From Rhizobium hidalgonense (GTDB lineage: Bacteria; Pseudomonadota; Alphaproteobacteria; Rhizobiales; Rhizobiaceae), in the NCBI RefSeq assembly GCF_002914525.1, contig NZ_LODW01000042.1, forward strand, positions 1-64,000: DNA of 64,000 nucleotides. The letters run 5' to 3'. The notes beneath the pieces are model-generated. The model was not told where the DNA came from, searched no databases, and was given only the letters and a program-made list of their open reading frames with translations. Made by a program: the position numbers and the translations under genes. This document shows, one piece after another, positions 53,870 through 61,973 of the stretch; the first letter of the stretch is position 1; each line of letters begins with the position of its first letter.

Positions 53870-54712
53870 TCAGATCGCCGCAGCGATCTTCATGGCGAGC
53901 TGGCCTAGCGTCGCTTCGGCGGAGGGGCCGGCAAGCACGTAGGACGTGCCGGCATTATGCCATGTCACGAGACCGATCTCGTCCTTGATGGTTTCCTTGA
54001 AGTCGTCGGTCTCCGGTGGCTGCGCATCCTTGCGGAAGCAGATGGAGATGACGTCGCCGTCGGCGTTGGAATAGACGAGCTGGCCGACAGGGCGGCTGTC
54101 GCCAAGGATGACGCGTGCGCCCTGGAAGGTCCAGGACTCGCCACTGAGATCGGGCACGCGGAAAGGCACGCCGATCGCGGTCGTCAGCCAGCTGGAGATT
54201 TCCTCGGCCTGCGAGGCGGGCACTTCGACGAGATGCCGCGGCTGGCGGATCAGCAAGCGCTGATAGGCGGTGACGTCGCCCAGCCAGTCGTTGGTATTGG
54301 CAGGCGCCGTGGCGGAGGTCGTGGTGGCGATTTCATCGGCATCCGGGCTGATGCCGACGAAATAGCCGATGCCGCAACCGACGGCGAAGAGAATAAGCGC
54401 GGCGGCCAGCGCCTGCGGGCCGCTCGGCGCCAGCTTCACCGGCGGACGCGTGGCGCGCTGGGCGATCGGCGTCTTCGGCGGCTGCGTGCTCTTGATCGAG
54501 CGGACGAGGGCAAGCGGCACCGGCTCCTTCAGGATGTCGTCGAGGCGGCGGCGGCCGAAATCGGCGCCGTGTCGAAGTTTCTCGTGCAGCCGCCGCGCAT
54601 TCTCGTCCTCTGCCAGGCGCTGCTCCAGCTCGTGGCGCTGTTCGGGCGAGACCTCGCCATCGAGCAGAGCGGTGAGTTGGGCTTCGAGCGGCAATTTCCT
54701 GAGATCGGGCAA
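53870..54712 (-). CDS. Anti-sigma factor, membrane-anchored
   Basis: About 280 residues. The cytoplasmic N-terminus (LTALLDGEVSPEQRHELEQR, LAEDENARRLHEKLRHGADF) resembles FecR/RseA-like anti-sigma domains; a single membrane segment (ALAAALILFAVGCGIGYFVG, about 130-150) is followed by a periplasmic domain. No ATG fits: the best start is a TTG at 54712, two bases after the end of the sigma gene, which suggests coupled translation. No HxxxCxxC zinc motif is visible. It probably holds the ECF sigma encoded just before it at the membrane until an envelope signal arrives. Confidence 0.75.
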   Translation of the reverse strand: MPDLRKLPLEAQLTALLDGEVSPEQRHELEQRLAEDENARRLHEKLRHGADFGRRRLDDILKEPVPLALVRSIKSTQPPKTPIAQRATRPPVKLAPSGPQALAAALILFAVGCGIGYFVGISPDADEIATTTSATAPANTNDWLGDVTAYQRLLIRQPRHLVEVPASQAEEISSWLTTAIGVPFRVPDLSGESWTFQGARVILGDSRPVGQLVYSNADGDVISICFRKDAQPPETDDFKETIKDEIGLVTWHNAGTSYVLAGPSAEATLGQLAMKIAAAI

Positions 54713-54713
54713 T

Positions 54714-55223
54714 TCAGTACCTGTGGATCGGGTGGGAGCCGGCAAGCCCGGCAAAATGCAGCCTGGCGGTTGCGATCTGCGAAACGACATTTGCCACCGG
54801 AACGCCCATGATGTCGGCCGCCTGCTGGTAGCTGTGGCCTTCGACATCGACAAGCAGGAACATGCTGCAGATGCCGTCCGGCATCTCCGCGATCATGCGA
54901 TGGATTGCGTCGGGATCGACCGCAGCCGAGCGTTCGCGGGCGGCCTCTCTGATATCGGTGACGTTGCCGCGGACGGAGGCCTTCGGCTTGCGCTTGCGGC
55001 TATCCTCGGTCCATTGCTGGCGGGCAAGCGTGTAGATCCAGCTTTCCAGCCGGCCTTCTCCGCTCCATTGATGGCCCTTGGCGATGGCGCGCTGACAGAC
55101 GGCCTGGACGAGTTCGTCGGCCATGGCAGCCTCACCCGCGAGCGTGATCGCGAAGCGGCGAAGGCGGGGCAGAAGGCCGACGAGATCACGCCGGAGATCG
55201 ATGGTCGTTGCGGGTTGACGCAT
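54714..55223 (-). CDS. ECF-type RNA polymerase sigma factor
   Basis: A 169-residue sigma factor. Region 2: LPRLRRFAITLAGEAAMADE, WIYTLARQQWTEDSRKRKPK; region 4: MPDGICSMFLLVDVEGHSYQ, ADIMGVPVANVVSQIATARL. The region 4 sequence is fairly diverged from the consensus (for example VANVVSQIATAR in place of V..R..RAR), so its promoter may be distinct. It forms an operon with the anti-sigma gene; such pairs are usually self-regulated, but I cannot see an obvious -35 GGAAC motif upstream. Confidence 0.85.
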   Translation of the reverse strand: MRQPATTIDLRRDLVGLLPRLRRFAITLAGEAAMADELVQAVCQRAIAKGHQWSGEGRLESWIYTLARQQWTEDSRKRKPKASVRGNVTDIREAARERSAAVDPDAIHRMIAEMPDGICSMFLLVDVEGHSYQQAADIMGVPVANVVSQIATARLHFAGLAGSHPIHRY

Positions 55224-55410
55224 TGTCTATCCAAGAAGCATTCACGATGGTTTCGCGGACGAAGGGTTTGCCCTCGGGCGCGAAGCCGGCCTTATCGACG
55301 CCGACGCTGCATGTGCTTTATGAAGCAAGTCTCCTGCACTTCGCAAGCATCCGGCTGTCTTCATCCCCTTTTCTCAAGGGATTTTCGTATTATGGGCCAC
55401 AAAACTTGCG

Positions 55411-55971
55411 TCAATATGTCTTGTAGCCATTCAAGCTTTGCAGCAGAGCGCGATAGGCCCATGTGCCTTCGCCGCCGCGATCGCGGATTTCGACGAGCTG
55501 GACGCGGGCTCCCTGGATATCTCCCTGTTCTACCAGCGCCATGCCCATGTAGGAGCGGGCGAGGATATAGTTCTCATCCGCCTGCAGCGCCTTGCGGTAG
55601 TAGGACATGCCGAGCTCCATGCGGCCGGCCTTGCGGTTGGCGTAGCCGAGATAATTCAGGATGCGCGGGTCGTTCTGATTGCGGGCGAGATTGAGCACGG
55701 TGATGGCGTTCTCATATTGGTCCGCATAGGCAAATTCCCGTGCGAATTTAAAGAGATCGTCGTCGTTGAAGCTGCTCTTCTTCGGATTGACGCATTCCTT
55801 CTTGGCCTTGTCCCAGACCTTGCCTCCGGTGCAGGTCTTCGTCGTCTCGGTCTTCGGCGGCGGATTGGTGTCATCATTACCGCCGCCGACCGCAAAAGCG
55901 GCCGTGGCGATGCCGAAGGCAAAGCCGGCGGCGAGCGAAAGTCTGGACAGGTGACGGAAAGAAGAAGTCAT
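55411..55971 (-). CDS. Secreted tetratricopeptide protein
   Basis: A 186-residue protein with signal peptide (MTSSFRHLSRLSLAAGFAFG, cleavage near AFA), a Cys-containing linker (KTCTGGKVWDKAKKECVNPK, possible disulfide) and TPR repeats (about 75-180: FAREFAYADQYENAITVLNL, ILNYLGYANRKAGRMELGMS, ILARSYMGMALVEQGDIQGA). It lies upstream of the sigma/anti-sigma genes on the same strand, 187 bases away, and could be a target or a periplasmic partner; there is no direct evidence. Role unknown. Confidence 0.7.
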   Translation of the reverse strand: MTSSFRHLSRLSLAAGFAFGIATAAFAVGGGNDDTNPPPKTETTKTCTGGKVWDKAKKECVNPKKSSFNDDDLFKFAREFAYADQYENAITVLNLARNQNDPRILNYLGYANRKAGRMELGMSYYRKALQADENYILARSYMGMALVEQGDIQGARVQLVEIRDRGGEGTWAYRALLQSLNGYKTY

Positions 55972-56132
55972 CGGCGGGCTCCGTTCTGAGGCGATGCGGT
56001 TGGGCCGGATTGTACGCTTACCGCCAAAAATACCAAGTAGGGTAAGCAGCCTCTACAGCAATTGTTGCGACGATCGCCTGACCTCCTCTCAGATCGGTTC
56101 AAGTGCTGGAGGAAAGGAGTCCGGAACCGATG

Positions 56133-57041
56133 CTAACGTACGAAAATATCAGCGCTTTCCCGCATTACTGCGTCGCCTGATCTGTTGAGGCTGAAACGCT
56201 CGCCGCTGAGTTCCCAGGCGCCGGGAGAACCGTCGATGGAGAAGAGGTTGTAGGCAGCGGGCGGCTTGATGCTGCCCGGTCCCTGCGAAGCCGAAGCGAT
56301 GCCGACGACGGGCACCGGCTGCACCTGGCCACGCAGCCAATGCAGCGTGTTCAGGTGGGTGTGGCCGTGCAGCACGAGTTCGGCGCCGCCGGTCGAAATC
56401 ACCGCGGCGAAGCGGCGAATGCCGATCATGCGCTTATAGAAGGTGGTGGCGCCGCGGATCGGCGGATGATGGATCATGACGACCCGGAAGAGACCGGCTT
56501 CGCCGGCTGCGCGCAGCATATTGACGGTGTCGCGGGCCTGGCGCGCGCCGAAGAAGCCGGAGGCTGCAAAGGGCGGCGTGGCGACCGCGGTCGAGCAGCC
56601 GACAATCGCGACTTTGTCGCGGATGCGCAGATAAGGGAAGATGTGGCGATCCTCCTGCCATTGCGGCGGGGAGAGATCGCCGCGGACATAATCGTACCAG
56701 GCGCGCATCGACTTCTCGTAGGCGCCGGGCACATAGGCGTCGTGATTGCCGGGAACGACCGAGGTGTCGGCGGGGTCGCCGAGTTCGCGCAGCCAGGCGG
56801 CGGCGGCGCGGATCTCAATGCCGCTCGCCAGATTGACAAGGTCGCCGGTGACGGCCAGATGATCGGCCTGATGGGCGCGGATGTCGTCGAGCAGCAGATC
56901 CAGCGTGCTGCCGAAAAGGTGCTTGCGTCGGTTTCGATGCCAGTTCACAAAGCCCGTTATACGTTTTGAAAACAACTCCTGGATGGAAAGACGGGGCAAC
57001 GGCCCAAGGTGGACGTCGGAAATATGCGCGAGCTTGAACAT
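56133..57041 (-). CDS. Calcineurin-like metallophosphoesterase
   Basis: A 302-residue enzyme with the complete metallophosphoesterase set: DVHLG (near 9), GDLVN, VPGNHD, MIHHPP and HGHTHLN. It resembles cyclic nucleotide phosphodiesterases of the CpdA/Icc type, though shorter proteins with this set also act on phospholipid or nucleotide substrates. No signal peptide. Start at 57041 (MFKLAHISDVHLG) is preferred; ATG at 57053 adds four residues. It diverges from the Nudix gene by 70 bases. Confidence 0.8.
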   Translation of the reverse strand: MFKLAHISDVHLGPLPRLSIQELFSKRITGFVNWHRNRRKHLFGSTLDLLLDDIRAHQADHLAVTGDLVNLASGIEIRAAAAWLRELGDPADTSVVPGNHDAYVPGAYEKSMRAWYDYVRGDLSPPQWQEDRHIFPYLRIRDKVAIVGCSTAVATPPFAASGFFGARQARDTVNMLRAAGEAGLFRVVMIHHPPIRGATTFYKRMIGIRRFAAVISTGGAELVLHGHTHLNTLHWLRGQVQPVPVVGIASASQGPGSIKPPAAYNLFSIDGSPGAWELSGERFSLNRSGDAVMRESADIFVR

Positions 57042-57111
57042 GCTACGAGACATAGACCAGCTTATTGACAAATCAAACACATCCGGCGCGATGAAGGTCT
57101 GAAACGGAACG

Positions 57112-57591
57112 ATGGTGGATAAAGAAAAGCGGCCCCTACACATCAGGACGGCCCTGCGCCTTCTGCATGTCTATTTCTCCTTCGCCCGCGGCATGACGAT
57201 GGGCGTCAGGGCTGCCTGCTTCGATGCGGAGGGGCGAATTTTCCTGGTGCGCCACAGCTATGTCGGCGGCTGGCATATGCCGGGCGGCGGGCTGGAGCGC
57301 AACGAGACGGTCGAAGAAGCGCTCGCCAAGGAATTGCGCGAGGAGGGCAACCTCAGGATCATCGGCAAACCGCAGTTGGTCCAGGTCTATTTCAACACCA
57401 CGACCACCCGTCGCGACCATGTCGTGTTCTACCGGGCGAGCGTCGAGCAGACCGCGCCGCGCCCACCCGACTGGGAGATCTCCGACAGCGGCTTCTTCTC
57501 GCTCGACAGCCTGCCCGAAGGCACGACCGAGGCGACGCATCGCCGCCTCGCCGAGCTTCGGGGCGAGCAGGAGCCCGATCACCGCTGGTGA
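57112..57591 (+). CDS. Nudix hydrolase with atypical Nudix box
   Basis: A 159-residue protein with Nudix fold; GGWHMPGGGLERNETVEEAL is followed by AKELREEGNL. Compared with GX5EX7REUXEEXGU, the Arg is Lys and the Gly before the final hydrophobic residue is Asn, while the metal-binding Glu of REUXEE are kept. It would hydrolyse nucleoside diphosphate-linked substrates, but the substrate is not predictable. The N-terminal block HVYFSFARGMTMGVRAACFD is common in this rhizobial group. Start at 57112 has a weak GGAACG site. Confidence 0.75.
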   Translation: MVDKEKRPLHIRTALRLLHVYFSFARGMTMGVRAACFDAEGRIFLVRHSYVGGWHMPGGGLERNETVEEALAKELREEGNLRIIGKPQLVQVYFNTTTTRRDHVVFYRASVEQTAPRPPDWEISDSGFFSLDSLPEGTTEATHRRLAELRGEQEPDHRW

Positions 57592-57618
57592 GAGGCAAGT
57601 CTCAAGCCGCGGCAAGCC

Positions 57619-57722
57619 GCTGCATAATTTCTTAAATCGGAATCGATTTAAGAGTAAATTATGCAGCAATTTAAAGTTCTACAGCGTCCTTTGCGCGTCT
57701 AAAAAGACGCGCGGCGCTGTAG
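57619..57722. repeat. RIME-type intergenic repeat overlapping a gene end
   Basis: About 104 bp with two palindromes. The first, 57619-57667, pairs GCTGCATAATTT with AAATTATGCAGC around CTTAAATCG/CGATTTAAG. The second, 57679-57722, pairs CTACAGCG with CGCTGTAG around GCGCGTCT/AGACGCGC. It has the size and form of RIME elements. Its right palindrome forms the 3' end of the glutathionyl-hydroquinone reductase gene. Confidence 0.75.
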
Positions 57723-58689
57723 CGCGACCGTGCGGGCTGTCGAGATCGAGCGCCGGGCCGACGGGGACGATGCCGGTCGGATTGATCGTCTTGTGGCTGC
57801 GGTAATAGTGGTGCTTGATGTGCGTCAGGTTCACCGTCTCGGCAATGCCCGCCGTCTGGTAGAGATCTCTCAAGTAACCGGGCAGGTTGCGATAATCGGC
57901 GATCCGTCGGATGTTGCATTTGAAATGGCCGACATAGACGGGGTCGAAGCGCACCAGCGTCGTGAACAGGCGCCAGTCGGCTTCGGTCTGACGGTTGCCG
58001 AAGAGATAGCGGCCCTTGCCCAAGCGTTCGTCGAGCCTATCGAGGGTTTCGAACAGCTTGCCGACATTTTCCTCATAGGCTTCCTGGGTGGTGGCGAAGC
58101 CCGCCTTGTAGACGCCGTTGTTGACGGTGTCGTAGACGGTGGCGTTTAGCGCGTCGATTTCGGCGCGGAGATCCTCGGGATAAAAATCGGTCCTCGCGCC
58201 GGTCAGCCCGTCGAAGGCGCTGTTGAACATGCGGATGATCTCGGCGGATTCGTTGCTGACGATCGTGCCGGTCCTTTTGTCCCAAAGGACGGGAACGGTG
58301 ACGCGGCCGGAGTAATGCGGATCGGCCTTCGCATAGATCTGCCAGAGCGTGGCTGAACCGTAAAGCTGGTCTCCGGTGGCGCCGTCGCCGACTTTGAACT
58401 CCCAGCCGTTATCGAGCATCAGCGGGTCGACGACCGAGACCGAGATCAGATCCTCCAGCTTCTTCAGCTTGCGGAAGATCAGCGTACGATGCGCCCAGGG
58501 GCAGGCAAGTGAGACATAGAGATGATATCGCCCGGCTTCGGCCTTGAAGCCGCCGCTGCCGGATGGGCCGGCTTGACCGTCCGACGTCACCCAGTTGCGG
58601 AACTGCGAGGGCTGCCGCTTGAACTGGCCCTTGCTCTCCTTCGTGTCGTACCAGACATCATGCCAGACGCCGTCCACCAGCATTCCCAT
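57679..58689 (-). CDS. Glutathionyl-hydroquinone reductase (YqjG/ECM4 type)
   Basis: A 336-residue Xi-class glutathione transferase. The catalytic Cys is C63 in SLACPWAHRTL; FRNWVTSDGQAG, PVLWDKRTGTIVSNESAEII, GVYKAGFATTQEAYE and WRLFTTLVRFDPVYVGHFKC are characteristic. It reduces glutathionyl-hydroquinones using GSH. Family members end near the GIVPVGPALD block; here the frame runs on into a RIME palindrome, which encodes the last 14 residues (ATAPRVFLDAQRTL). The start at 58689 is favoured by spacing from AAGGA; ATGs at 58698 and 58683 are alternatives. Confidence 0.88.
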   Translation of the reverse strand: MGMLVDGVWHDVWYDTKESKGQFKRQPSQFRNWVTSDGQAGPSGSGGFKAEAGRYHLYVSLACPWAHRTLIFRKLKKLEDLISVSVVDPLMLDNGWEFKVGDGATGDQLYGSATLWQIYAKADPHYSGRVTVPVLWDKRTGTIVSNESAEIIRMFNSAFDGLTGARTDFYPEDLRAEIDALNATVYDTVNNGVYKAGFATTQEAYEENVGKLFETLDRLDERLGKGRYLFGNRQTEADWRLFTTLVRFDPVYVGHFKCNIRRIADYRNLPGYLRDLYQTAGIAETVNLTHIKHHYYRSHKTINPTGIVPVGPALDLDSPHGRATAPRVFLDAQRTL

Positions 58690-58980
58690 GATCTTCATTT
58701 CCTTTGGTTGCGTGTCGGGGCCTGACTTAGCTGAGATAGCGGGGCTTTGCAGGCGGTAAAGGTTGAACAGTGTGTCACGCCGTTCGAGCACTGCATAGTT
58801 TCGAGTGCCGTCCCTTGCATTTTGCGTTGGACTGCGGAAATTTTTCCTGCTATCCGCCTTTTCACGATTTTAGGATCCTTGCCTGATGTTCATTTCCAGA
58901 AACCCGCGACGACGCTGATGCTCCCGAACGCCCAAGGCGTGTTCGAGAACCATCAATTTGTCCACCCGGTTTCTGTCATC

Positions 58981-59481
58981 ATGTACAAGCACGATCTCGT
59001 CTATCTTACAGAAGACGCGTCTCATGACGCCGCCATCGAACACATCAACGAAGAAGCCTTCGGTCCCGGCCGCTTCACGCGGGCGGCTGCGCGCATCCGC
59101 GAGCAGGGGCCGCATGACCTGTCGCTCTCCTTCATCTGCACCGATAATGGCGAGACGATCGCTTCCGTGCGGATGACGCCGGTGTTGGCCGGCAGCGTGA
59201 AGGGTCATCTGCTCGGCCCGCTCGCCGTGCGTCCTTCCCATAAGAACCAGGGCATCGGTCGCGAACTGGTGCGGATTGCGGTGGAGGCGGCTAGACGCAA
59301 AGGCTCGGAAGCCGTCATCCTGGTCGGCGATCCGCCCTATTACGGCCCACTCGGCTTCGAGAAAGTCGCCTATAACGCGCTTGCCTTTCCAGGCCCCGTC
59401 GATCCCGGCCGCGTCCTCGTCGTACCAATTGCCGAGGGCGTGCACGAACGGCTGACCGGCACGATCGCGTGGCAGGGATGA
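58981..59481 (+). CDS. GNAT acetyltransferase (YhbS-like)
   Basis: A 166-residue acetyltransferase. The acetyl-CoA binding motif A is GPLAVRPSHKNQGIGRELVR (QxxGxG), followed by VGDPPYYGPLGFEKVAYNAL, the YhbS-type block. It modifies an unknown small molecule or protein. ATG 58981 begins MYKHDLVYL; an upstream in-frame ATG at 58918 is possible and neither has a strong ribosome site. Its stop touches that of the next gene on the other strand. Confidence 0.75.
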   Translation: MYKHDLVYLTEDASHDAAIEHINEEAFGPGRFTRAAARIREQGPHDLSLSFICTDNGETIASVRMTPVLAGSVKGHLLGPLAVRPSHKNQGIGRELVRIAVEAARRKGSEAVILVGDPPYYGPLGFEKVAYNALAFPGPVDPGRVLVVPIAEGVHERLTGTIAWQG

Positions 59482-59898
59482 TTAAAGATTCTTCCGGAGG
59501 AAGCTGCGTGTGCGGCCTTCCGGGAAATCCTCAAGCTCCCCGAAAACCTCATAACCCTGATTGATGTAGACATGCAGAGCCTGCGGGCTGAAGGTGTCGA
59601 TCCAGGCGCCGCGGCAGCCCCGGGCCTTGGCCTCTTCTTCCGCTTTTGCCAGGATTCTGCCGGCGAGACCGCTGCCGCGCAACGTGTCGGGAATGTAGAG
59701 CATCTGGGTAAAGAGCCAGCCCCAGGCGGTATAGCCCGAAAGACCGCCGGTCACCTTGCCGTCGGTATCGCGGATGAGAACGGCAAGCGGCCGGCGATCC
59801 GAGGGGCCGACATCGCTGTTGTTGAAGGCGGAGAGCGCATCGGTGATCGCCGCCAATTCCTCCGGCGAGGGGGAGGCGGTCAACTCGAATTCCCGCAT
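59482..59898 (-). CDS. GNAT acetyltransferase
   Basis: A 138-residue GNAT protein: LFTQMLYIPDTLRGSGLAGR carries motif A (RGSGLAGRIL), and HVYINQGYEVFGELEDFPEG is motif B. Start ATG 59898 lies four bases after the stop of the upstream membrane protein gene, so it is the last gene of that operon. Substrate unknown. Confidence 0.75.
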   Translation of the reverse strand: MREFELTASPSPEELAAITDALSAFNNSDVGPSDRRPLAVLIRDTDGKVTGGLSGYTAWGWLFTQMLYIPDTLRGSGLAGRILAKAEEEAKARGCRGAWIDTFSPQALHVYINQGYEVFGELEDFPEGRTRSFLRKNL

Positions 59899-59902
59899 CA
59901 GA

Positions 59903-61972
59903 TTACCGCCCCTCGCGCCACCACATGGTTCCGAAGGCAAGCAGCAGGATGCCGACGCCGGCAAAACCGGCAAAGAGCGGCAGCGTGTTGATGCCCTTCA
60001 AGACCGTCTCGCTGGTCATGCGGATCATCATGCGATCGTTGTCGGCGACGCGGACCTGGCCGCGCACAGGCAGGATCGGCGGCACGTTGATCCTGCCGTT
60101 TGCGTTGGCGACGCGGGTGACGAGACCCTTGCTTCTGTCGGCGACAGGCTTCAGCACATCCGTCGTCGAGATCATCGCCTTGAATTCCGGTGCGTCGACG
60201 GCGCCGATATGGACCAGCGTCGACAGTTTGCCGTTGCGGATTTCGAATAGGCCGATCTCGTCCATCCGCTTTTCGGCCTTGTAGAGCCCGGGTTCGGATT
60301 GGGTGAGCGGCAGGGTTTCGGTCTTGCCGGAGGGGTAACGCACCGTGGCGTTGCCGGGATTGTCGCCGATCGTCTGGCGCGTGACTTCAAGTGTCCTGCC
60401 AGAGGCGCGCGCCGTCAGCGCTTCTTCCTCGAGCGCCGGCTCCTTCATCAGCCAATGGGCGATGCGGCGGTAGAGCGAGACATTCGGGCCGCCGCCTTCG
60501 AAACCGCGCGCCCAGAGCCAGCCCTGGTCGGAAAGCAGCATGGCGACACGGCCCTGGCCGGCGCGGTTCAGCACCAGCAGCGGGTGGTTGTCGGCGCCGA
60601 GCATGATTGTCTCGCCCTGCGGCCGGTCGACGTCGACGCTGCGGAACCAGCGTCCCCAATGCGGCGGTTCCTCAGCCGAACCGTCGAGGCCGCGTGTGAC
60701 GGGATGCTTGCGGCCTTCCTCGGAAAGGCGAGGATAGAAGGCCTTCTCGATCATCTCGCCGGTGGGCGTTGCCGGCAGGACCGTGGAAAGCGGCGTTATT
60801 GCAATCGAATCGGGGCCAGCATGCTCAGGCCCGGCGGCGATCAGCAGCGCGCCGCCGTTTTCGACATATTGCGAGATGTAATCGTAATAGAGCAGCGGCA
60901 GCACGCCGCGATGCTGGTAGCGATCGAAGATGATGAGGTCGAAATCCTTGATCTTGTCGACGAAGAGTTCGCGCGTCGGGAAGGCGATCAGCGACAGCTC
61001 GTTGATCGGCGTGCCGTCCTGTTTTTCCGGCGGGCGCAGGATGGTGAAGTGAACGAGATCGACGGAGGCATCGGATTTCAGCAGGTTGCGCCAGGCGCGC
61101 TCGCCGGCATGCGGCTCGCCGGAGACGAGAAGGACGCGAAGATTCTGACGGATGCCGTCGATGACATGAACGGCGCGATTGTTGGCGGTGGTGACCTCGC
61201 CGGGGAGTGCTGCGACGGAGAATTCCAGCACGTTGCTGCCGCCGGCCGGCACCTTGAAGGAGAAGGGCGTATCCTGGCCAGGTGTCGCCTGCAAAGTAGC
61301 AATCTCGTCACCGTTCAGTTTCACCGTGACATTGGCGGTGCCGCCGGGGCTCGGGCCGTCGTCGAAGACGCGCAGAACGACCTGCTGCTCCTCGTTTACG
61401 ATGCCGAAGCGCGGCCCCTTGATGACTTCGATGCGGCGATCGAATTCGTTGGCCTTGCCAGTGATGAGGCCATGGATCGGCGCGTCGAAACCGAGCGCCT
61501 GGTTGGCGGCCGGAACATCATGAACTTCGCCGTCGGTCAGCATGATGGCGCCGCCGATACGGGCAGGCGGGACATCGGCGATGTTGGCTGACAGCGCGTC
61601 GAACAGGCGCGTCGACGGCACGTCGGAATTGACGTCGCCTTCGACATCGACGAAACGAGGCTCGATCTGGGGGAAGCGGGCGAGCTGTCCCTTCAGGGCG
61701 GCCAGCGCATCGTCGGTCATCTTGATGCGATCGGGCGTCTGCTGGCTCTGGCTTCGGTCGACGAGAACCGGGACGATCGTCGACAGCTGATCCCGGTCCT
61801 CCTGCAGCAGCACCGGATTGGCAAGCGCGGTCAGCATGGCGAGCGCCGCCAGCGTTCTGATCCAGGCGCCGCGAATGCCGCGCCAGATCGCGAAGGCGGC
61901 GATGATGACGCTGACGGTGGCCAGTGCGGCCAGAACCGGCCAAGGCAGGAAGGGCGAAAAGTCGAAGGTCAT
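59903..61972 (-). CDS. Membrane protein with VWA-like and amidotransferase-like regions
   Basis: A 689-residue protein: two N-terminal membrane segments (about 8-55), a region with VPVLVDRSQSQQTPDRIKMT and GGAIMLTDGEVHD that resembles a von Willebrand A-type domain, a middle region with LRVLLVSGEPHAGERAWRNL and YVENGGALLIAAGPEHAG that is typical of glutamine-amidotransferase-like proteins in such operons, and a C-terminal membrane segment (LPLFAGFAGVGILLLAFGTM). It is co-transcribed with the DUF4159 gene, one base away. In rhizobia these usually follow moxR and DUF58 genes; those would lie to the right of the window. Function likely in the envelope but unproven. Confidence 0.7.
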   Translation of the reverse strand: MTFDFSPFLPWPVLAALATVSVIIAAFAIWRGIRGAWIRTLAALAMLTALANPVLLQEDRDQLSTIVPVLVDRSQSQQTPDRIKMTDDALAALKGQLARFPQIEPRFVDVEGDVNSDVPSTRLFDALSANIADVPPARIGGAIMLTDGEVHDVPAANQALGFDAPIHGLITGKANEFDRRIEVIKGPRFGIVNEEQQVVLRVFDDGPSPGGTANVTVKLNGDEIATLQATPGQDTPFSFKVPAGGSNVLEFSVAALPGEVTTANNRAVHVIDGIRQNLRVLLVSGEPHAGERAWRNLLKSDASVDLVHFTILRPPEKQDGTPINELSLIAFPTRELFVDKIKDFDLIIFDRYQHRGVLPLLYYDYISQYVENGGALLIAAGPEHAGPDSIAITPLSTVLPATPTGEMIEKAFYPRLSEEGRKHPVTRGLDGSAEEPPHWGRWFRSVDVDRPQGETIMLGADNHPLLVLNRAGQGRVAMLLSDQGWLWARGFEGGGPNVSLYRRIAHWLMKEPALEEEALTARASGRTLEVTRQTIGDNPGNATVRYPSGKTETLPLTQSEPGLYKAEKRMDEIGLFEIRNGKLSTLVHIGAVDAPEFKAMISTTDVLKPVADRSKGLVTRVANANGRINVPPILPVRGQVRVADNDRMMIRMTSETVLKGINTLPLFAGFAGVGILLLAFGTMWWREGR

Positions 61973-61973
61973 C

